Notes: generated by a model from the sequence alone, not told the origin. A DNA stretch of 64,000 bases from Lycocorax pyrrhopterus obiensis (GCA_014706295.1 JACSVZ010000007.1:682001-746000); one strand, 5' to 3'; positions 1 to 11,790 are shown, counted from the stretch's first letter. Numbers and translations: made by a program.

Positions 1-849
1 AGGCGGGACAGGGGTGGGCACGGGGACCCCCGGCGGCTCGGCGGGGACAGCGGGGGACGCGCTGCGGGCGTCCACGGGGGGCGCGCCCTGCGGGATCCAC
101 GAGGGGCACCCCGACGGGGACACGGGGGTGTGGTGGGTTCCCCCCACGGGGGAGGGACGCGGGGCTCGCGTGGGCAGCTGCGAGCGCGGGACGTGGAGGG
201 TGGTCTCCGTCCGTCCGTCCGTCTGTCCGTCCATGCCTCCCTCCCTCCCTCCCTCTGCCCCACGACCCCGGGACCGGCGCCGGGCTGCGGTGCCCCCATG
301 GACGGCGGGGCCCCGCGGGGGCTGCCCACGGGGTGGGCGCGGCGGGGCCGGGAGTCCCGCACCCAGCGGGCCGCCGGGAGGGCGCGGGGGGCGGTGGTCC
401 CCGCACCCACGCGGGACCGCGGCGCTGTTCGTGGTGCCAGACCGGCGCTGTCCGTGGTGCCGCCGCGCCGCTGCCCGGCCCGGGGCAGAGCGGGTGGCCG
501 CGGTGCGGGATGCACCGGCCCCGCGCCGGTGCCGCGCGTGGGGGAGATGGGGGGGGGGGGACGCGTGGCCGCGCGGGCTGCGGCGGCACCGGCACCGGCT
601 GGCACCGGCGCGTGTTTGCGGCGCCGTCTCCGGCGAGCGAAATGCCACAAGCTGGTGCGGCGGCACCCGTGGGAGGGGGCGTGGGCGGCGCGGGGCTGAC
701 TCAGGGGCCGCCATCCGCTCCCCCCGCCCGTGCCCCCCGCCCGTGCCCCCGCCCCGGCCGCGGAGCCCCCGGCCGGACACCGCCGAGCTGGCCAGGGGAG
801 GGAGAGCCCGCCCTGTGGGGGCTGAGGGTGCCGGTGCCCACCCGCCTGG

Positions 850-1320
850 GGAGCTGCGGGCAGGGTGGATGGGGAAGGGACGGACGGACGGGTGGACGGT
901 GGAGGACGGATGGACAGAAAGGTGGAGGATGGGTTGATGGGCAGGTGGACATAAGGAGAGAAGGACAGATGGACAGACAGATGCACGGAGAACATCTGGA
1001 GATGGGGATAGACGGATGGAGGGATGGGTGGAGGATGGAGAGGACAGACAGACGGACAGGTTGAGGGAAGGGCAGGCGATGGACAGCGGGGTGAGCGTGG
1101 GACAGATGGACGGGTTGGATGGAGTCGTGATTGGAGGGGGACAGATGGGCAGGTGACAGACAGACGGATGGGTGACGGACAGATGGATGGGTGATGGACA
1201 GATGGACGGGTGACGAACAGACAGAAGGGCAGCTGGCAGAGCAGATGAGAGGCTGGAGCGATGGGGACAGGTGGGGACAGACCAGGTGGCTGCAAGCGCT
1301 GATGGATGGACAGAGGGACG
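850..1320. repeat. Degenerate GGAC/TGGA/CAGA microsatellite
   Basis: The stretch consists of many imperfect copies of tetra- to octanucleotides such as GGAC, GGATGGAC and AGACAGAT on the + strand. It is almost all purine plus T/C punctuation and shows no coding signal. It looks like an old, decayed simple repeat. Confidence 0.75.
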
Positions 1321-1639
1321 GAGGAGAGGATGTGGCCGAGGGGAGAGTGACAGGAGGGAAAGGGGTGTCCTGGGGCGGGGGGGGGGGCAAAGGCAGGGGG
1401 TGGGGGACCAGGGACAGGCAGGGGACACGGCAGAGCACAGCGGGGTGGCATGGGGGTGGCTCCGGGACGGCACAGCTGGAGTAGCCCAGGGACGGCCGAA
1501 GGGCCGTCCTGGGGTGTCCAGGAACGGCCTAGGGGTGACGCAAGCATCACTCAAGGCTGGCCCAAGAGTGACCGAAAGGGTGATCCAAGGGTGGCCCGAG
1601 AGTGCCGCCAGCGGGAGCGCACCTCGGGGACACCAGGCC

Positions 1640-2350
1640 CGGTGTCACACCTGGAGATGCCGAGGGGGGCACCCGCGGGGGGCGTACGGGCGGCACCGGG
1701 GAAGGGCTCCGTGCCGGCACGGCCCCTCCTGGGCGGACCCGCGGGTGACCGGGGCCGCTCCGCCGAGGCCGCCTCCCGCGCCCCCCCGAAACGCCGCGCC
1801 CGGGGGCGGGGCCGGGCTCGGCCGCTGCGCTCCTCCCGCGGGGTGGGGGGGTGGGGGGCGGCATCGGGGGCACTGGGAGCGCCGGGAGCACCGGGAGAGC
1901 CGGGGCGGGGGAGAGCCCGGTCCCCTCCCCGCCGGGCCGGGCGGGAGGCGGGTGAGCGGCGCGGGGATGCGGCGGGAGGAGTCGGAGGGCGCGGAGGGGC
2001 CCGGATGGACACGGAGCGGCGGCGGGAGCGGGGTTGTGGCCGGGACGGGAGGATTCGGGAGAGGGAGCACCGAGGGCCCCGGGGCCATGGCCTGCGGGTC
2101 TGAGCTCGGCGCGGACGCGGTGCGAGTGTCCCGGGCGGTGCCGGGGGTGCGCGTGGCGGGGCCGCGGGGCTGCGTCGGCCCCGGGGCCGCGGGGCAGGCT
2201 CGGAGGGCCGGCACGGCGGGGCCCCGCGGCTGCCCATCGCCGGGACCACGCCTTTGTCCCCCCGCCAAACGCGTGCGGGCCAAGTCCCCGCGGCCGGGGC
2301 TGCCCGTGCTCCGTGGGGCGCGGGCAGTCCCCACCCCGGGACACCCCGTC
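1640..2350. promoter_or_regulatory. CpG-rich block, possible upstream promoter
   Basis: CpG dinucleotides are frequent (runs such as GCCGCTGCGCTCC and GGCGCGGGGATGCGGCGG) compared with the CpG-poorer flanks. The coding part of SLC43A3 begins immediately after a splice acceptor at 4563-4564, so its 5' noncoding exon must lie upstream. This block is one candidate location. No TATA box or initiator could be assigned. Confidence 0.3.
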
Positions 2351-2869
2351 CCTCGGGGGGCAGCGGGGTGGGAAGGGGGGCCCCAGCCCTATGGCAGCAC
2401 CCAGAGGTCCCGTGGCCCCCCCTGCCCCCGTCACGGCCCGGGGGGAGCTGGAGGGACACAGCAGGGACAGGGGGGACAGAGGGGACAAAGGGGATAGAGT
2501 CACTAATGTTGCTATTCCCCGACCCGAGCTGGACCCTCCTGCTCTCTCGTGGAGGGCTCACCAGTCTGGGCGACTCACCAGCGGGGTGGGGTCTCACCAG
2601 TGTGGGGGTGGTCGCTGCTGTGGGGGCTCTCCAGCGAGGCTGGCGGAGACCAGCATGTCCAGGGCACCCCAGTGTGGCTCGGTGGCTGACACCCGTAGTG
2701 AGTGGCTCGGGGTGCCCCAGGCAGTGACCCCCCATATCTCAGGGTGCCTCGGTGCCCCCCAGCTGGTGCCACAGCCCCAGCTCTCCTCCTGGGTGGCTAA
2801 AAATAACACAGTGCCGCCCGGGCCACCCCCCCCGGCTCTGTCCAGGTTAATCTTTAGCTGCTGGTCACT

Positions 2870-2887
2870 GTAATGAGGCCTCATTAC
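2870..2887. promoter_or_regulatory. 18-bp perfect palindrome with two TAAT cores
   Basis: GTAATGAGGCCTCATTAC reads the same on both strands and places two homeodomain core motifs (TAAT/ATTA) in inverted orientation. A further TTAATC lies about 25 bp upstream. This resembles a site for a homeodomain dimer, but function is inferred only from the motif. Confidence 0.35.
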
Positions 2888-3179
2888 CCGACATTACAGC
2901 AGGCAGGGGAGCGGGACAGGGACAGGCCCTGGACAGGGACACGGTGACGAGGGGCTCGGTGCCGCGGAGCCAGGCTGTGAGCGGGTGAGCGAGGTGGGGG
3001 GACACGGAGGACAGTGAACTGGGGGTGACGTGGCCTCGGTGCCCTTGACACCCATCTGTGGGTCACGGGGGAGTCCCACCTGTGTGTGTGGGGTGACCTG
3101 TTGTCAGCCCCAGCACGGTGACAGTCCCCAGTGCAGTGCAGTGCAGTGCTTGGGGTGGCAGCATCCTCAGGAGGTATGT

Positions 3180-3760
3180 CATGGTCCCCAGCAGTGTGAG
3201 GGGATTCCTGGAGACGTGACAGGGTCCCCATGGGGATGGCAGGGTCCCAGAGATGTGACAGTGTTCCTGAGAGCCGTGCCAGGGTCCCCAGGGGAGGGCC
3301 CCAGCAGGTGTGCTGGGGCCCGGCGGGGTGTGTCACCATCCCCTGCAGAGCTCCTGTGTCCCCAGGGGCTGTGCCAGCATCTCCAGGGATTGTGCCAGTT
3401 TCCCAAGAACCGTGCCAGGTCCCGGGGGAGGGGTGTGTTGGTGTCCCCGAGGGGGTGCCAGTGTCCCCAGGGGCTGTGCCAGCGTTGCCAGGAAGAGTGC
3501 CAGTTTCCCAAGGGCTGTGCCAGGTCCCCAGCAGGGTGCCGGTGTCCCCGGGGTGAGCTGTGTTGTTGTGGTGTCCCCAGTGCTCACACTAGGGTGCGCA
3601 GCAGTGTGCCAGTGTCCCCGTGGCTGTGCCAGGTCCCCTGGGGATGCTGGTGTCCCCGGGAGGATGCTGGCGTTCCCAGGGGTGTGTTGTTGTCACCAGA
3701 GCACGTACCAGGGTGCCCAGCAGTGTGCCAGTGTCCCCAGGGTTGTGCCGGGTCCTGGGC
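3180..3760. repeat. Degenerate minisatellite, about 20-bp units
   Basis: Repeated imperfect units resembling GTGCCAGTGTCCCCAGGGGC tile this interval. Open frames across it on both strands are repeat artefacts. It lies upstream of the first coding exon of SLC43A3, in a probable 5' intron or intergenic DNA. Confidence 0.75.
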
Positions 3761-4074
3761 CGGGCTGGCTCGGGGCAATAGGGACAGCACAGGGGGGTCC
3801 CGGTGCAGTGGGGGGACCAAGTCGCCATCGGGGGGCCCAAGGTGCTACCAGGGGGCCCGAGGTGCTATTGGGGACCGGCAGCCCAGGGGACCTGCGTGTG
3901 CTCCCAGGAGATTAGAGTGGGGTCAGTGGGGGTGTGGAGGTGCACCCCAGCCACGCTGCTGGTGTTCAAACTCCGTGGCAGCGGTGAAGGTCATGGTGAC
4001 ACCAGGAGGGCCTGGCCTCGTGCAGGTGGGTGAGGGGTGCAGGACGGGGGTCAGCAGGCACGGTGGTGTGTGCA

Positions 4075-4330
4075 GGTGTGCACGCCTGTAAAGCTGCGTG
4101 TGTGCACGCGGACACACGTGTGTGCCCCTGGAAACGCGTGTGCACCTGTGACCACGTGTGTGTGCCCGTGAACAGGTGTGTGTGCCCATAAATGTGTGTT
4201 TGTGCCCATAAAGGTGTGTTTGTGCCCATAAATGTGTGTGAGACCCGCAGACCTGCGTGCACACCTGTAAACACACGCACGCACCCGTGAACCCGTGTAT
4301 GCGCCTGCAAACGGGTGTGTGCCACCCGTG
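4075..4330. repeat. GTGTGTGCCCATAAA-type tandem repeat
   Basis: Units of roughly 20-24 bp built on TGTGTTTGTGCCCATAAA and GTGTGTGCCCGTGAA alternate with GTGTGCACG variants. The sequence lies just 5' of the acceptor that precedes the SLC43A3 start codon exon. No function is apparent. Confidence 0.7.
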
Positions 4331-4626
4331 ACCAGCTGTCCCCACGTGTGCGAGCCCTGGCCGCTGCAGGGCCCTGCCCTGTGCCCTGGCACATGGAGGG
4401 ACACCAGTGCCAGCCGCTGTGGACAGGGACAAGGGGCAGAGCCGGGGCCATGATGGCCTTTGCCTGGGTGGCCACGTGCTGGCACGTGCCCTTGTGCGCC
4501 CCAGGCGTCCCCGTGCCCCCGGTGGGTGCCAGCATGATGTGACGCCTGGCCTTTGTCGCCCACAGGCTCGGCGAAGACGCCCCAGGCTGGTGACAGCCCG
4601 GGCCGGTGGCCGCCCGGGCGGGGGAC

Positions 4627-7600
4627 ATGGCGGGGGGTGCGGGGCTGGCCAAGCGCCTGGGGACCTTCCTGTCGGGGCTGCTGGAGTGCGGCGCCTTCTG
4701 CGGCATCATCTTCGGCTGGGCCTCCCTCGTCTTCGTCCTCAAGGACCTGGGCTACTTCGAGGGGCTGTGCCAGCCCTCCGCCACCCCCGGCCCCAACCTC
4801 ACCCTGGGGTCTGGTATGGACCCCCACCTGTCCCCGTGGCCCCCTGACTCGTGACCCCGCTGTCCTGATGCCCCTTGCTGCCCCGTGTCCCCGCCACGCC
4901 TGTGCCTGTGTCTTTTGCTGTCCCCAATGTCCCGATGCCCTGCAGTGTTCCGTGTCCCCGCCATCTCCAAGCCAATGTGCCTACTGTCCCCCCAGTCCAC
5001 GTCTCCGGTATCATCATGTCCGTGGTGTCCCCACATGCCCAGTGTCCCCCGCATCTCTGCCAACCCGTGTCCCCGGGTGCCTGTGTCCCGGTGTCCCCAC
5101 GCCCCCGTCTCCATGTCCCCATGCCCCACTTATGGCCATCCCCATGCCCCACTTATGGCCATCCCCAGATTGCAGTGAGCAGGATGAGCAGTTCTCCCTG
5201 GTCTTCACCATCGGCTCCTTCATGAACAACTTCATGACCTTCCCCATGGGCGTCGTCTTCGACCGCTTCGGCACCATGGCCGCGCGCCTCATCGCCATGT
5301 GAGCCCTGCGCCGGGGGGGACACGGGCACCCAGGGGACGGGGCTTGGGCCGGGGGCTGCTGAGAAATGGGGGCTTATTGGGGTGGCCTGGCTCCCATGGG
5401 GCTGGGGCAGGGGAATCACGTGTGATTCCCAGGATCCCGTCCCCACGTGTCACCGCTGTCCCCTTTAGCTCCCTCTACACTGGCGGGACCCTGCTCGTCG
5501 CCTTCTCCACGCCAGGTGAGACCCTGTGGCCAGGGGGTCCCCAGCCCTGGGGGGGACCTCTTTGGTAACCGCTGTCCCCGCTGTCCCCGCTGTCCCCAGA
5601 GACAGCGGTGCTGCTCTTCCCGGCCATGTCCATGCTGTCAGTGGGTGGCATCCTCCTCATCCTCACCAACATGCAGGTGGGTTCCCCGGCACCCTGACAC
5701 CCACCCGGCGGCAGGACACCTGCCCGCCATGGGAGGGCCCTGATGGCACGCGGGGGTCTCCTGGTGCCAGGTGGGCAACCTGTTCGGGAACTACCGCTCC
5801 ATCCTCATCACCCTCTACAACGGGGCCTTCGACTCCTCCTCTGCCATCTTCCTCATCGTCAAGGTGGGTGCGAGGGACGTGGCGATGGTGGCAGGGGAGG
5901 ACAGAGCTGGGAACAGTTGGGTCACATCTACGGACATATTGGGGACACAGTCTGGGGCGCAGCTGAGTCACTGCTGGGGCCACACATGGGGACAGACCTA
6001 GGGCCCGAGCAGGTGGCCGGTGGCAGCCTGTCTCTGTCCCTGACTCCGTCCCTGGCCCCAGCTGCTGTACGAGCACGGGCTGTCCCTGCGGGCCATGTTC
6101 CTCTTCCTGGCAGCCTGCAGCGCCTGGCACCTCCTGCGCACCCTCTTCCTGATGCCGCGCACCCACATCCCCTACCCGCTGCCCCCCGACTACGACTACG
6201 GGTACGGGGGGCTGGCAGCGCCCTGCTGGGGCTCTGGGGAGAGGGGCGGCTGGGTCCCGCCCTGTGGGCAGCGGGTCCTGTCCCCTGGGCAGGTCCGGCC
6301 GCACCAGGGGGACGCAGGGTGACCCGGGCGCTCCCGCAGGCTGCAGTGCCGGGGGCGTTCCCGCTCCTACCGAACCTACAAGGACAAGCAGCCCCCGGGA
6401 GAGGCGGGACCCGAGGAGACACCTCTGGAACCCCCCGTCCCTCGAGGTGCTGGGGGTGGGGCTTATATATGGGGGAGGGGCCTAAGGAGGCGGGTGTGGC
6501 ACCTGATGGGCGGTGCCATGTAAAGGAAGGGGTGTGGCCTGTGAGGGCGTGGCTGGTCGCGAGCCTGCAATCCGAGGGGTGTGGCCTGCTGCTGGGTGGG
6601 CGTGGTCGTGCATGGGCGTGGCCGTGACTACGCAAATGAAGGCGTGACTGGGCGCCCGGTGAATGGGTGCGGCAGTGTGGGCGTGGTCAAAGGGTGGGCG
6701 CGGTGACACGGCCGTGCAGGGGGGTGTGAGGCCGCAGTGGGCGGCAGGGACAAGGTGCGGGTGTGGCCGGGGGGGTGTGTCCGTGTGTGCCCCGCCCTGA
6801 CACCTGCGCAGGTGGGGCCGCCCCCGGGACGCCGTTCCGGGCCTGCGCCTGCTCGTGGCTCTTCGCCTGGCACGTGGCCTGGCTCTCGGTGATGCAGCTG
6901 CGCCACTACCTGTTCATCGGCACCCTCAACCCGCAGCTCGAGCACCTGGCGCGCGGGGACCACGGCCTGGGTACGGCGCCGCGGCGGGGAGGGACGCGGC
7001 GGGGAGCCCCGGGGCCGGCCGCGCCCGCCTGACGCTGTCCCCCCGCAGTGAGCACCTACACCAACGCCTTCGCCTTCACCCAGCTCTGCGGGGTGCTCTG
7101 CGCCCCCTGGAACGGCCTCATCCTCGACTGGCACAAGCGGGGAAAGGGCCCCCGCCCTGACGGTAACTGTCCCCCCGCCCTGCCCCGAGGGCAGCCGAGC
7201 CCTCCAGCCCCACGCCCCGAGGACGACTGACCCCCATGGCCCTTCACCCCAGGGGTCACCACCCCCTGGCACAACACTATGGGGGTGACCACGCCTCCCA
7301 GTCCTGTGGTCCCTGTGCCCCACGGCCTCACTGCTGCCGCCACCGCCGTGCCCGAGCCCGCGGCACCTGGGGAGGGGACACGGAGGGGGCCGTGTCCCCG
7401 TGCCCTGACCCCCGTGCCCGCAGGCGCGCCGGCCGCGCTGGCAGACCTGCGGTCGGCGGTGCTGTCGCTGGTGGTGACGGTGGCACAGTGCCTGCTGTTC
7501 TCCGTGTGTGCTGCCGTGCCCGTCCTGCCCGTGCAGTTCGGCACCTTCGTGCTGCAGGTCATCAGCCGCTCCTTCCTGTACGGCGGCAACGCCGCCTTCC

Positions 7601-8521
7601 TGGCCATCGCGTGAGTGGGGACAGCCACGGCCACGGGGGACGCGGGGCTCAGGCTGGCAGGGGATGGTGACACGGTCCTCGTGGGCATGGCAGGGGACAG
7701 GCCGGCATGATGGTTGGGATGGGGTGGCAGGGGGTGGCGGAGGTGTCAGGGAACAGGGCATCGGGGTGGGGCTATCGGGGTCAGGGTGCCGGGAGGGTGC
7801 CCGGGCGGGGGTGCCAGGAGATGCCCGCTGTGACGCGGGTGCCTGGCAGGTTCCCCCCGCAGCATTTCGGGAAGCTGTACGGGCTGGCCATGGCGCTGTC
7901 GGCGCTGGTGGCCCTGCTGCAGTACCCCTGTGTCGCCCTGGTGCAGGGGCCGCTCCAGGGGGACCCCTTCTATGTGAGTGTGCCCTGTGGGCCCCCCCGA
8001 GTGAGGGATGGGGGGGCTGCTCCACGGGGAAGCGAGGGTCCTGCCCTGGGAGGGATGCGGTCTTGCCCCACAGGGAAATGGGGGTCTCATCCCATGGCGA
8101 AATGGGGATCCTGCCCCAGGAGTGATCGAGGTCCTGCCCATGGGAAAATTGGGGTCCTGCCCCTGGGGGAATAGGGTCCTGCCCCATGGGGAAATGGGGA
8201 TGCTGCCCTGGGAGGGATGAGAGTCCTGCCCCTGGGGAAACAGGAGTGCTGCCCCAAGCGTCCTGGCCTAACACAGGGGACGGGGGGACCGTGGGGCTGG
8301 CCCAGGGGCCCCTTGGGTGGGGTCAGCCCCCCAGCCCCCTGCCCTGACACTCTTCCTCCCCGCAGATGAACTTGGGGCTCATCGCCGTGGTGCTGGTGGC
8401 CTTTGTCAGCCCCGTGGTGGTGGCCCGCGAGTGCCAGCGGCGAGCCAAGGAGCTGGGGATGGCCAGCACCCCCCTGGCAGCCGTCCCCAGCGCTGAGATC
8501 CACGCCGAGACCCCACACTGA
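4627..8521 (+). CDS. SLC43A3: SLC43A3, equilibrative nucleobase transporter 1 (major facilitator family)
   Basis: Multi-pass plasma-membrane carrier of the SLC43 family; the mammalian protein moves purine nucleobases. Twelve coding exons join in frame: 4627-4813, 5169-5298, 5469-5515, 5600-5676, 5771-5863, 6062-6201, 6340-6446, 6812-6970, 7049-7162, 7424-7610, 7850-7973, 8366-8521, giving 506 aa (human 491). Diagnostic stretches are [71 protein letters not shown] and [17 protein letters not shown], all close to mammalian SLC43A3. The start follows a splice acceptor at 4563-4564, so a 5' noncoding exon exists upstream. An NLT glycosylation site lies in the first external loop. Several introns are under 100 bp. 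It converges on the proteoglycan gene to its right. SLC43A1 and SLC43A2 were considered, but the sequence and neighbours fit A3. Confidence 0.95.
8005..8270. repeat. Minisatellite in last SLC43A3 intron
   Basis: Imperfect units of the form GTCCTGCCCCATGGGGAAATGGG, in about six to seven copies, fill most of the intron between coding exons 11 and 12. Antisense open frames here are repeat artefacts. Confidence 0.75.
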
Positions 8522-8601
8522 GCCCCACACCCAGCACCCAGTCCCCCATTTTTGTACTGGCCTGGGGGTGCTGTGCCAGTGGGGTGGGGGGGGTTGGGGA
8601 T

Positions 8602-8607
8602 AATAAA
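8602..8607 (+). terminator. SLC43A3: Poly(A) signal of SLC43A3
   Basis: AATAAA lies 81 bp after the stop codon. Cleavage just downstream would leave only about 100 bp before the end of the convergent proteoglycan-like gene, whose likely AGTAAA signal (complement of 8706-8711) faces it. Confidence 0.8.
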
Positions 8608-8747
8608 TATCTCTGCCCCCTCCACTCGCGGTGCTGCCCCCACGACCCCCCAGCCCCCTCCCCAGGCCCTCGGCGCACACAGACGCGGCTCAGGGCACCT
8701 CTGCTTTACTGGGAAAGGAGCTGGGGGGCCACGGCAGCACTGGGGGC

Positions 8748-9923
8748 TCAGTACTGGCAGATGAAGGGGCGCAGCTGGAAGCAGAAGCGGCTTCGCCAGA
8801 GCCCATCTGGGGACAAGGACAGTGTCAGGGCCATGGGTGGTTCCCAGGGCCCCCCAGCACCCTGCAACCACTTCCAGTGCCCCCTATGTCCCCCCCTTGG
8901 CCCCCCAGTGCCCTGTATGCCCTCCCAGTGCCCTCCGTGTCCCTCCCAGTGACCTGTAGCCCCCTCCCGGTGCCCTCAGTGCCCCATAGCCCCCTCCCCA
9001 TGCTGCCCCAGTGTCCTCCCAGTGTTCCTCCGACGCCCCAGTAGCCTGTGCTCCCCTCCCCAGCACCCCCCAAGCCTGGACACGGTGGGTGGGTGACCTC
9101 ACCTCGGGTGCTGAGGGTGGTGCAGGTGGTGACGGTGTGGCCGGGATGGATGGGCGCCCAGTTCGCGTAGTTCCAGGGGCTGGAGTCCTCCCAGCGTGAC
9201 TCCCACTGCCCCGCCTGGCGTGCCAACACCTCAGCCCCCAGTGGCAGCCCCCAGCACCCCGTACCCAGCCCCTCACCCCCCAAAGCAGCCCCCAGCTGAT
9301 CTCCTCGCCAGCACCCAGCTCCCCTTTGGCAGCCCCTGGCCCCCGCTGTCCCCTCACCCTGCGGCTGGTGACAGCTCCGATCCAGGGTGCGCGGATGGTG
9401 TAGGTTCGTGCCAGTTTCTGCAGCTCCTGGTTGCGGGCAGAGCTGTGCACAGAGGCCAGCTGGCCCCGGTACACGTCCTGGCAGTAGCGCTGTGGGACGG
9501 TCACGGGCTGGCACCGGGCACTCACCTGTGCCCACGGGCACCTCCCGGCAGTGCCGCTGTGGGGCGGGCACGGCCTGGTACCCCCCGTGCCCCACGTCCC
9601 CTCACCTGGGCGCCCGCGTAGGTGCGCAGCTTCTTCACCACCGTGTAGTGCAGCCGGGGGGCCTCACCGGCAGGGACCCCCTGCGGCTGGCGGGGGGCTG
9701 CAGGGCAGAGGAGGGGGAGGGTTGGTACCGGGGTCCCTCTGCCGCCCGCTGCCAGCCCCAGGCACGTGGGGTCAATGGGGTGGGCACGGCACTGGGGTGG
9801 CAGGGACTGAGGGCGTCCCCAGGGTGTCCCTGGGAGGAGGCAGGGGCGTGGGGGGCACTCACCAGGGTGGCTGGCAGGAACAGTGCCCAGCAGGACCAGA
9901 GCGAGCAGCAGGCAGGGCCACAT
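8748..9923 (-). CDS. Bone-marrow proteoglycan-like C-type lectin (PRG2/PRG3 family), copy A
   Basis: Small secreted protein of the eosinophil major-basic-protein family. Five exons on the complement: 9863-9923, 9606-9697, 9358-9489, 9103-9214, 8748-8806, with consistent phases and 151 aa. Exon 1 encodes a signal peptide (MWPCLLLALVLLGTVPASHP). Exons 3-5 encode a C-type lectin-like fold, with PWIGAV, SPWNYANWAP and a terminal GLWRSRFCFQLRPFICQY matching the WRR..LRRLPFICSY end of human MBP. Exons 1, 4 and 5 have the same lengths as in copy B (61, 112 and 59 nt), so the two are duplicates. Copy A lacks the acidic pro-segment and most arginines of copy B, so a cationic cytotoxic role is doubtful. 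The orphan TATA and first noncoding exon lie near 10.35 kb. Confidence 0.85.
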
Positions 9924-10353
9924 GGCAGTGGGACACGCAGGGACACTGGGGACACCACCAGCACCCTCTGGAGATGCCACAGGCCTGTCACCCTCGGCCA
10001 CCCCCATGGTCCAGAGCCCCTGTGCCACCCTTGGTAACAACCCGTCCTCTCCGTGGCCCCTCTGCCATCCCTTACGTCTCCACTGTTCCTCTGCCACCCC
10101 CAGTGCCACCTTGTGTCCCTCACCCCAACCTGCCCCTCTGTGCCCCATATCCCCACTGTCCCTCCACCAGCCCCTGTGCCACTCCCATGTCTGCCTGGCA
10201 CCCCAGAGCCCCTCGTGCCAGCCTCAGGGATGCCCACCCCTGGTCCCCAGCCCCAGCAGCCGGGGGCTGAGCCCACTCTGATGTCGCCCTCCGTGTCCCT
10301 GTCCCCGTCCTCAGTCCTCACCTGGGGGCTGGGGGGCTCTGCCCGTTGTCCCC

Positions 10354-10359
10354 CTTATA
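10354..10359 (-). promoter_or_regulatory. TATA box of proteoglycan-like copy A
   Basis: The complement reads CTATAAGGGG, followed about 20 bp later by GGGCAGAGCCCCCCAG and a donor AGGTGAGG. The same arrangement (TATAAGGG, GGGCAGAGCCCCCCA, AGGTGAGG) occurs on the + strand before copy B at 11,935-11,990. The shared layout supports a TATA promoter with a short noncoding first exon duplicated together with the gene. Confidence 0.6.
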
Positions 10360-10889
10360 GGGCTGACAGGGCCACACCTCACCACCACAGCCTTGCGCCA
10401 CCCAGCCTGGCCCTGGGGACACCATGGGGGCACCGGGGTGACACTGGGGGGGGGGGTACCTGCCTGCAGTGGGACACACATGGCCGGGGGACGGGGGACT
10501 GCGCGTTGGGGGGTGCATGGCAGTGCCCAGGGCAGAGAGTGGGTGCTGGGGGGCTGCAAGGGCTGGGGCTACAGGGGTGGGGCAGCTCCAGTTTGAGGGG
10601 TGCAAGGCAGGTGTATGGGGTGCAGTGTGTCCCGGGGTGGGGGTGCTGGGGGTGCAGAGGGGATGTTGGGGTGCTGATACCATCTCCCGCCAGCCATGCT
10701 TGCCCAAGGGCCATTTCCTTCCCAACGGTCACGGCCCCCCGGTCCGGCCTGGCCGTTTGCCCACAGACCCCTTTGAGCCCCCCCCCTAAGCTGCCCATCC
10801 CCCTGACCAGCCCCCCTGGCCCACAGCTGAGCACCTACACCCCCCTCGGGGACTCTGCACCCCCATCCCCTGTCCTCATCTGCATGCCC

Positions 10890-11790
10890 TGAGCACCCGT
10901 GCACCCCAACCCCTTCAGCCCCTGCACCCCAAACTCCCTGAGCCCCCGTACTGACACCCTGCACCCCAAACCACCACAGCCCCCTCTTCACACCCCTGCA
11001 CCCCAAACTCGCTGAGCCTCTGTACTGACACCCTGCACCCCAAACTCCCCGAGCCCCCGTACTGACACCCTGCACCCCAAAGCACCACAGCCCCCTCCTC
11101 ACACCCCTGCACCCCAAACTCGCTGAGCCTCTGTACTGACACCCTGCACCCCAAACCACCACAGCCCCCTCCTCATGCACCCCAAACTTCCCGAGCCCCC
11201 GTACTGACACCCTGAACCCCAAACCACCACAGCCCCCTCCTCATGCACCCCAAACTCCCTGAGCCCCCGTACTGACACCGTGCACCTCAAAGCACCACAG
11301 CCCCCTCCTCATGCACCCCAAACTCCCTGAGCCCCCCGTACTGACACCGTGCACCTCAAAGCACCACAGCCCCCTCCTCACACCCCTGCACCCCAAACTC
11401 CCCGAGCCCCCGTACTGACACCGTGCACCTCAAAGCACCACAGCCCCCTCCTCATGCACCCCAAACTCCCTGAGCCCCCGTACTGACACCGTGCACCTCA
11501 AAGCACCACAGCCCCCTCCTCACACCCCTGCACCCCAAACTCCCTGAGCCCCCGTACTGACACCGTGCACCTCAAAGCACCACAGCCCCCTCCTCATGCA
11601 CCCCAAACTCCCTGAGCCCCCGTACTGACACCGTGCACCTCAAAGCACCACAGCCCCCTCCTCACACCCCTGCACCCCAAACTCCCTGAGCCCCCGTACT
11701 GACACCCTGCACCCCAAACTCCCCGAGCGCCCCGTACTGACACCCTGCACCCCAAAGCACCACAGCCCCCTCCTCATGCCCCTGCACCCC
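10890..11790. repeat. Higher-order minisatellite, alternating 68- and 74-bp units
   Basis: The motif CCGTACTGACACC recurs at about 10948, 11022, 11059, 11132, 11201, 11269, 11338, 11412, 11480, 11554, 11622, 11696 and 11734. Spacings are mostly 68 or 74 bp, alternating in the centre, with a few units of about 37 bp. Each unit carries GCACCACAGCCCCCTCCTCA and CACCCCAAACTCCCTGAG. It fills the space between the two divergent proteoglycan-like genes. Confidence 0.9.

Larger units (their letters stand above)
1..2840. other. Intergenic GC-rich DNA, no gene recognised
   Basis: Several long open frames occur on both strands, but their translations are low-complexity Pro/Arg/Gly/Ala sequence with no recognisable domain, as expected from GC-rich DNA with few stop codons. 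The first kilobase is simple GC-rich sequence followed by a degenerate TGGACAGA-type microsatellite. A CpG-rich block lies at about 1,640-2,350. It could hold an upstream noncoding exon or promoter of SLC43A3, or of a gene to the left of the window. Confidence 0.5.

Noticed and set aside
1271..2735. Long open frames (up to 408 codons) on both strands
   Set aside because: Repeat- and GC-driven; translations are Gly/Arg/Pro-rich and all three frames are similarly open.
4627..8521. Assignment to SLC43A1 or SLC43A2
   Set aside because: Those are about 560 aa with a different central loop; the NFMTFP, GNLFG and [12 protein letters not shown] stretches and the PRG/P2RX3 neighbourhood fit SLC43A3.
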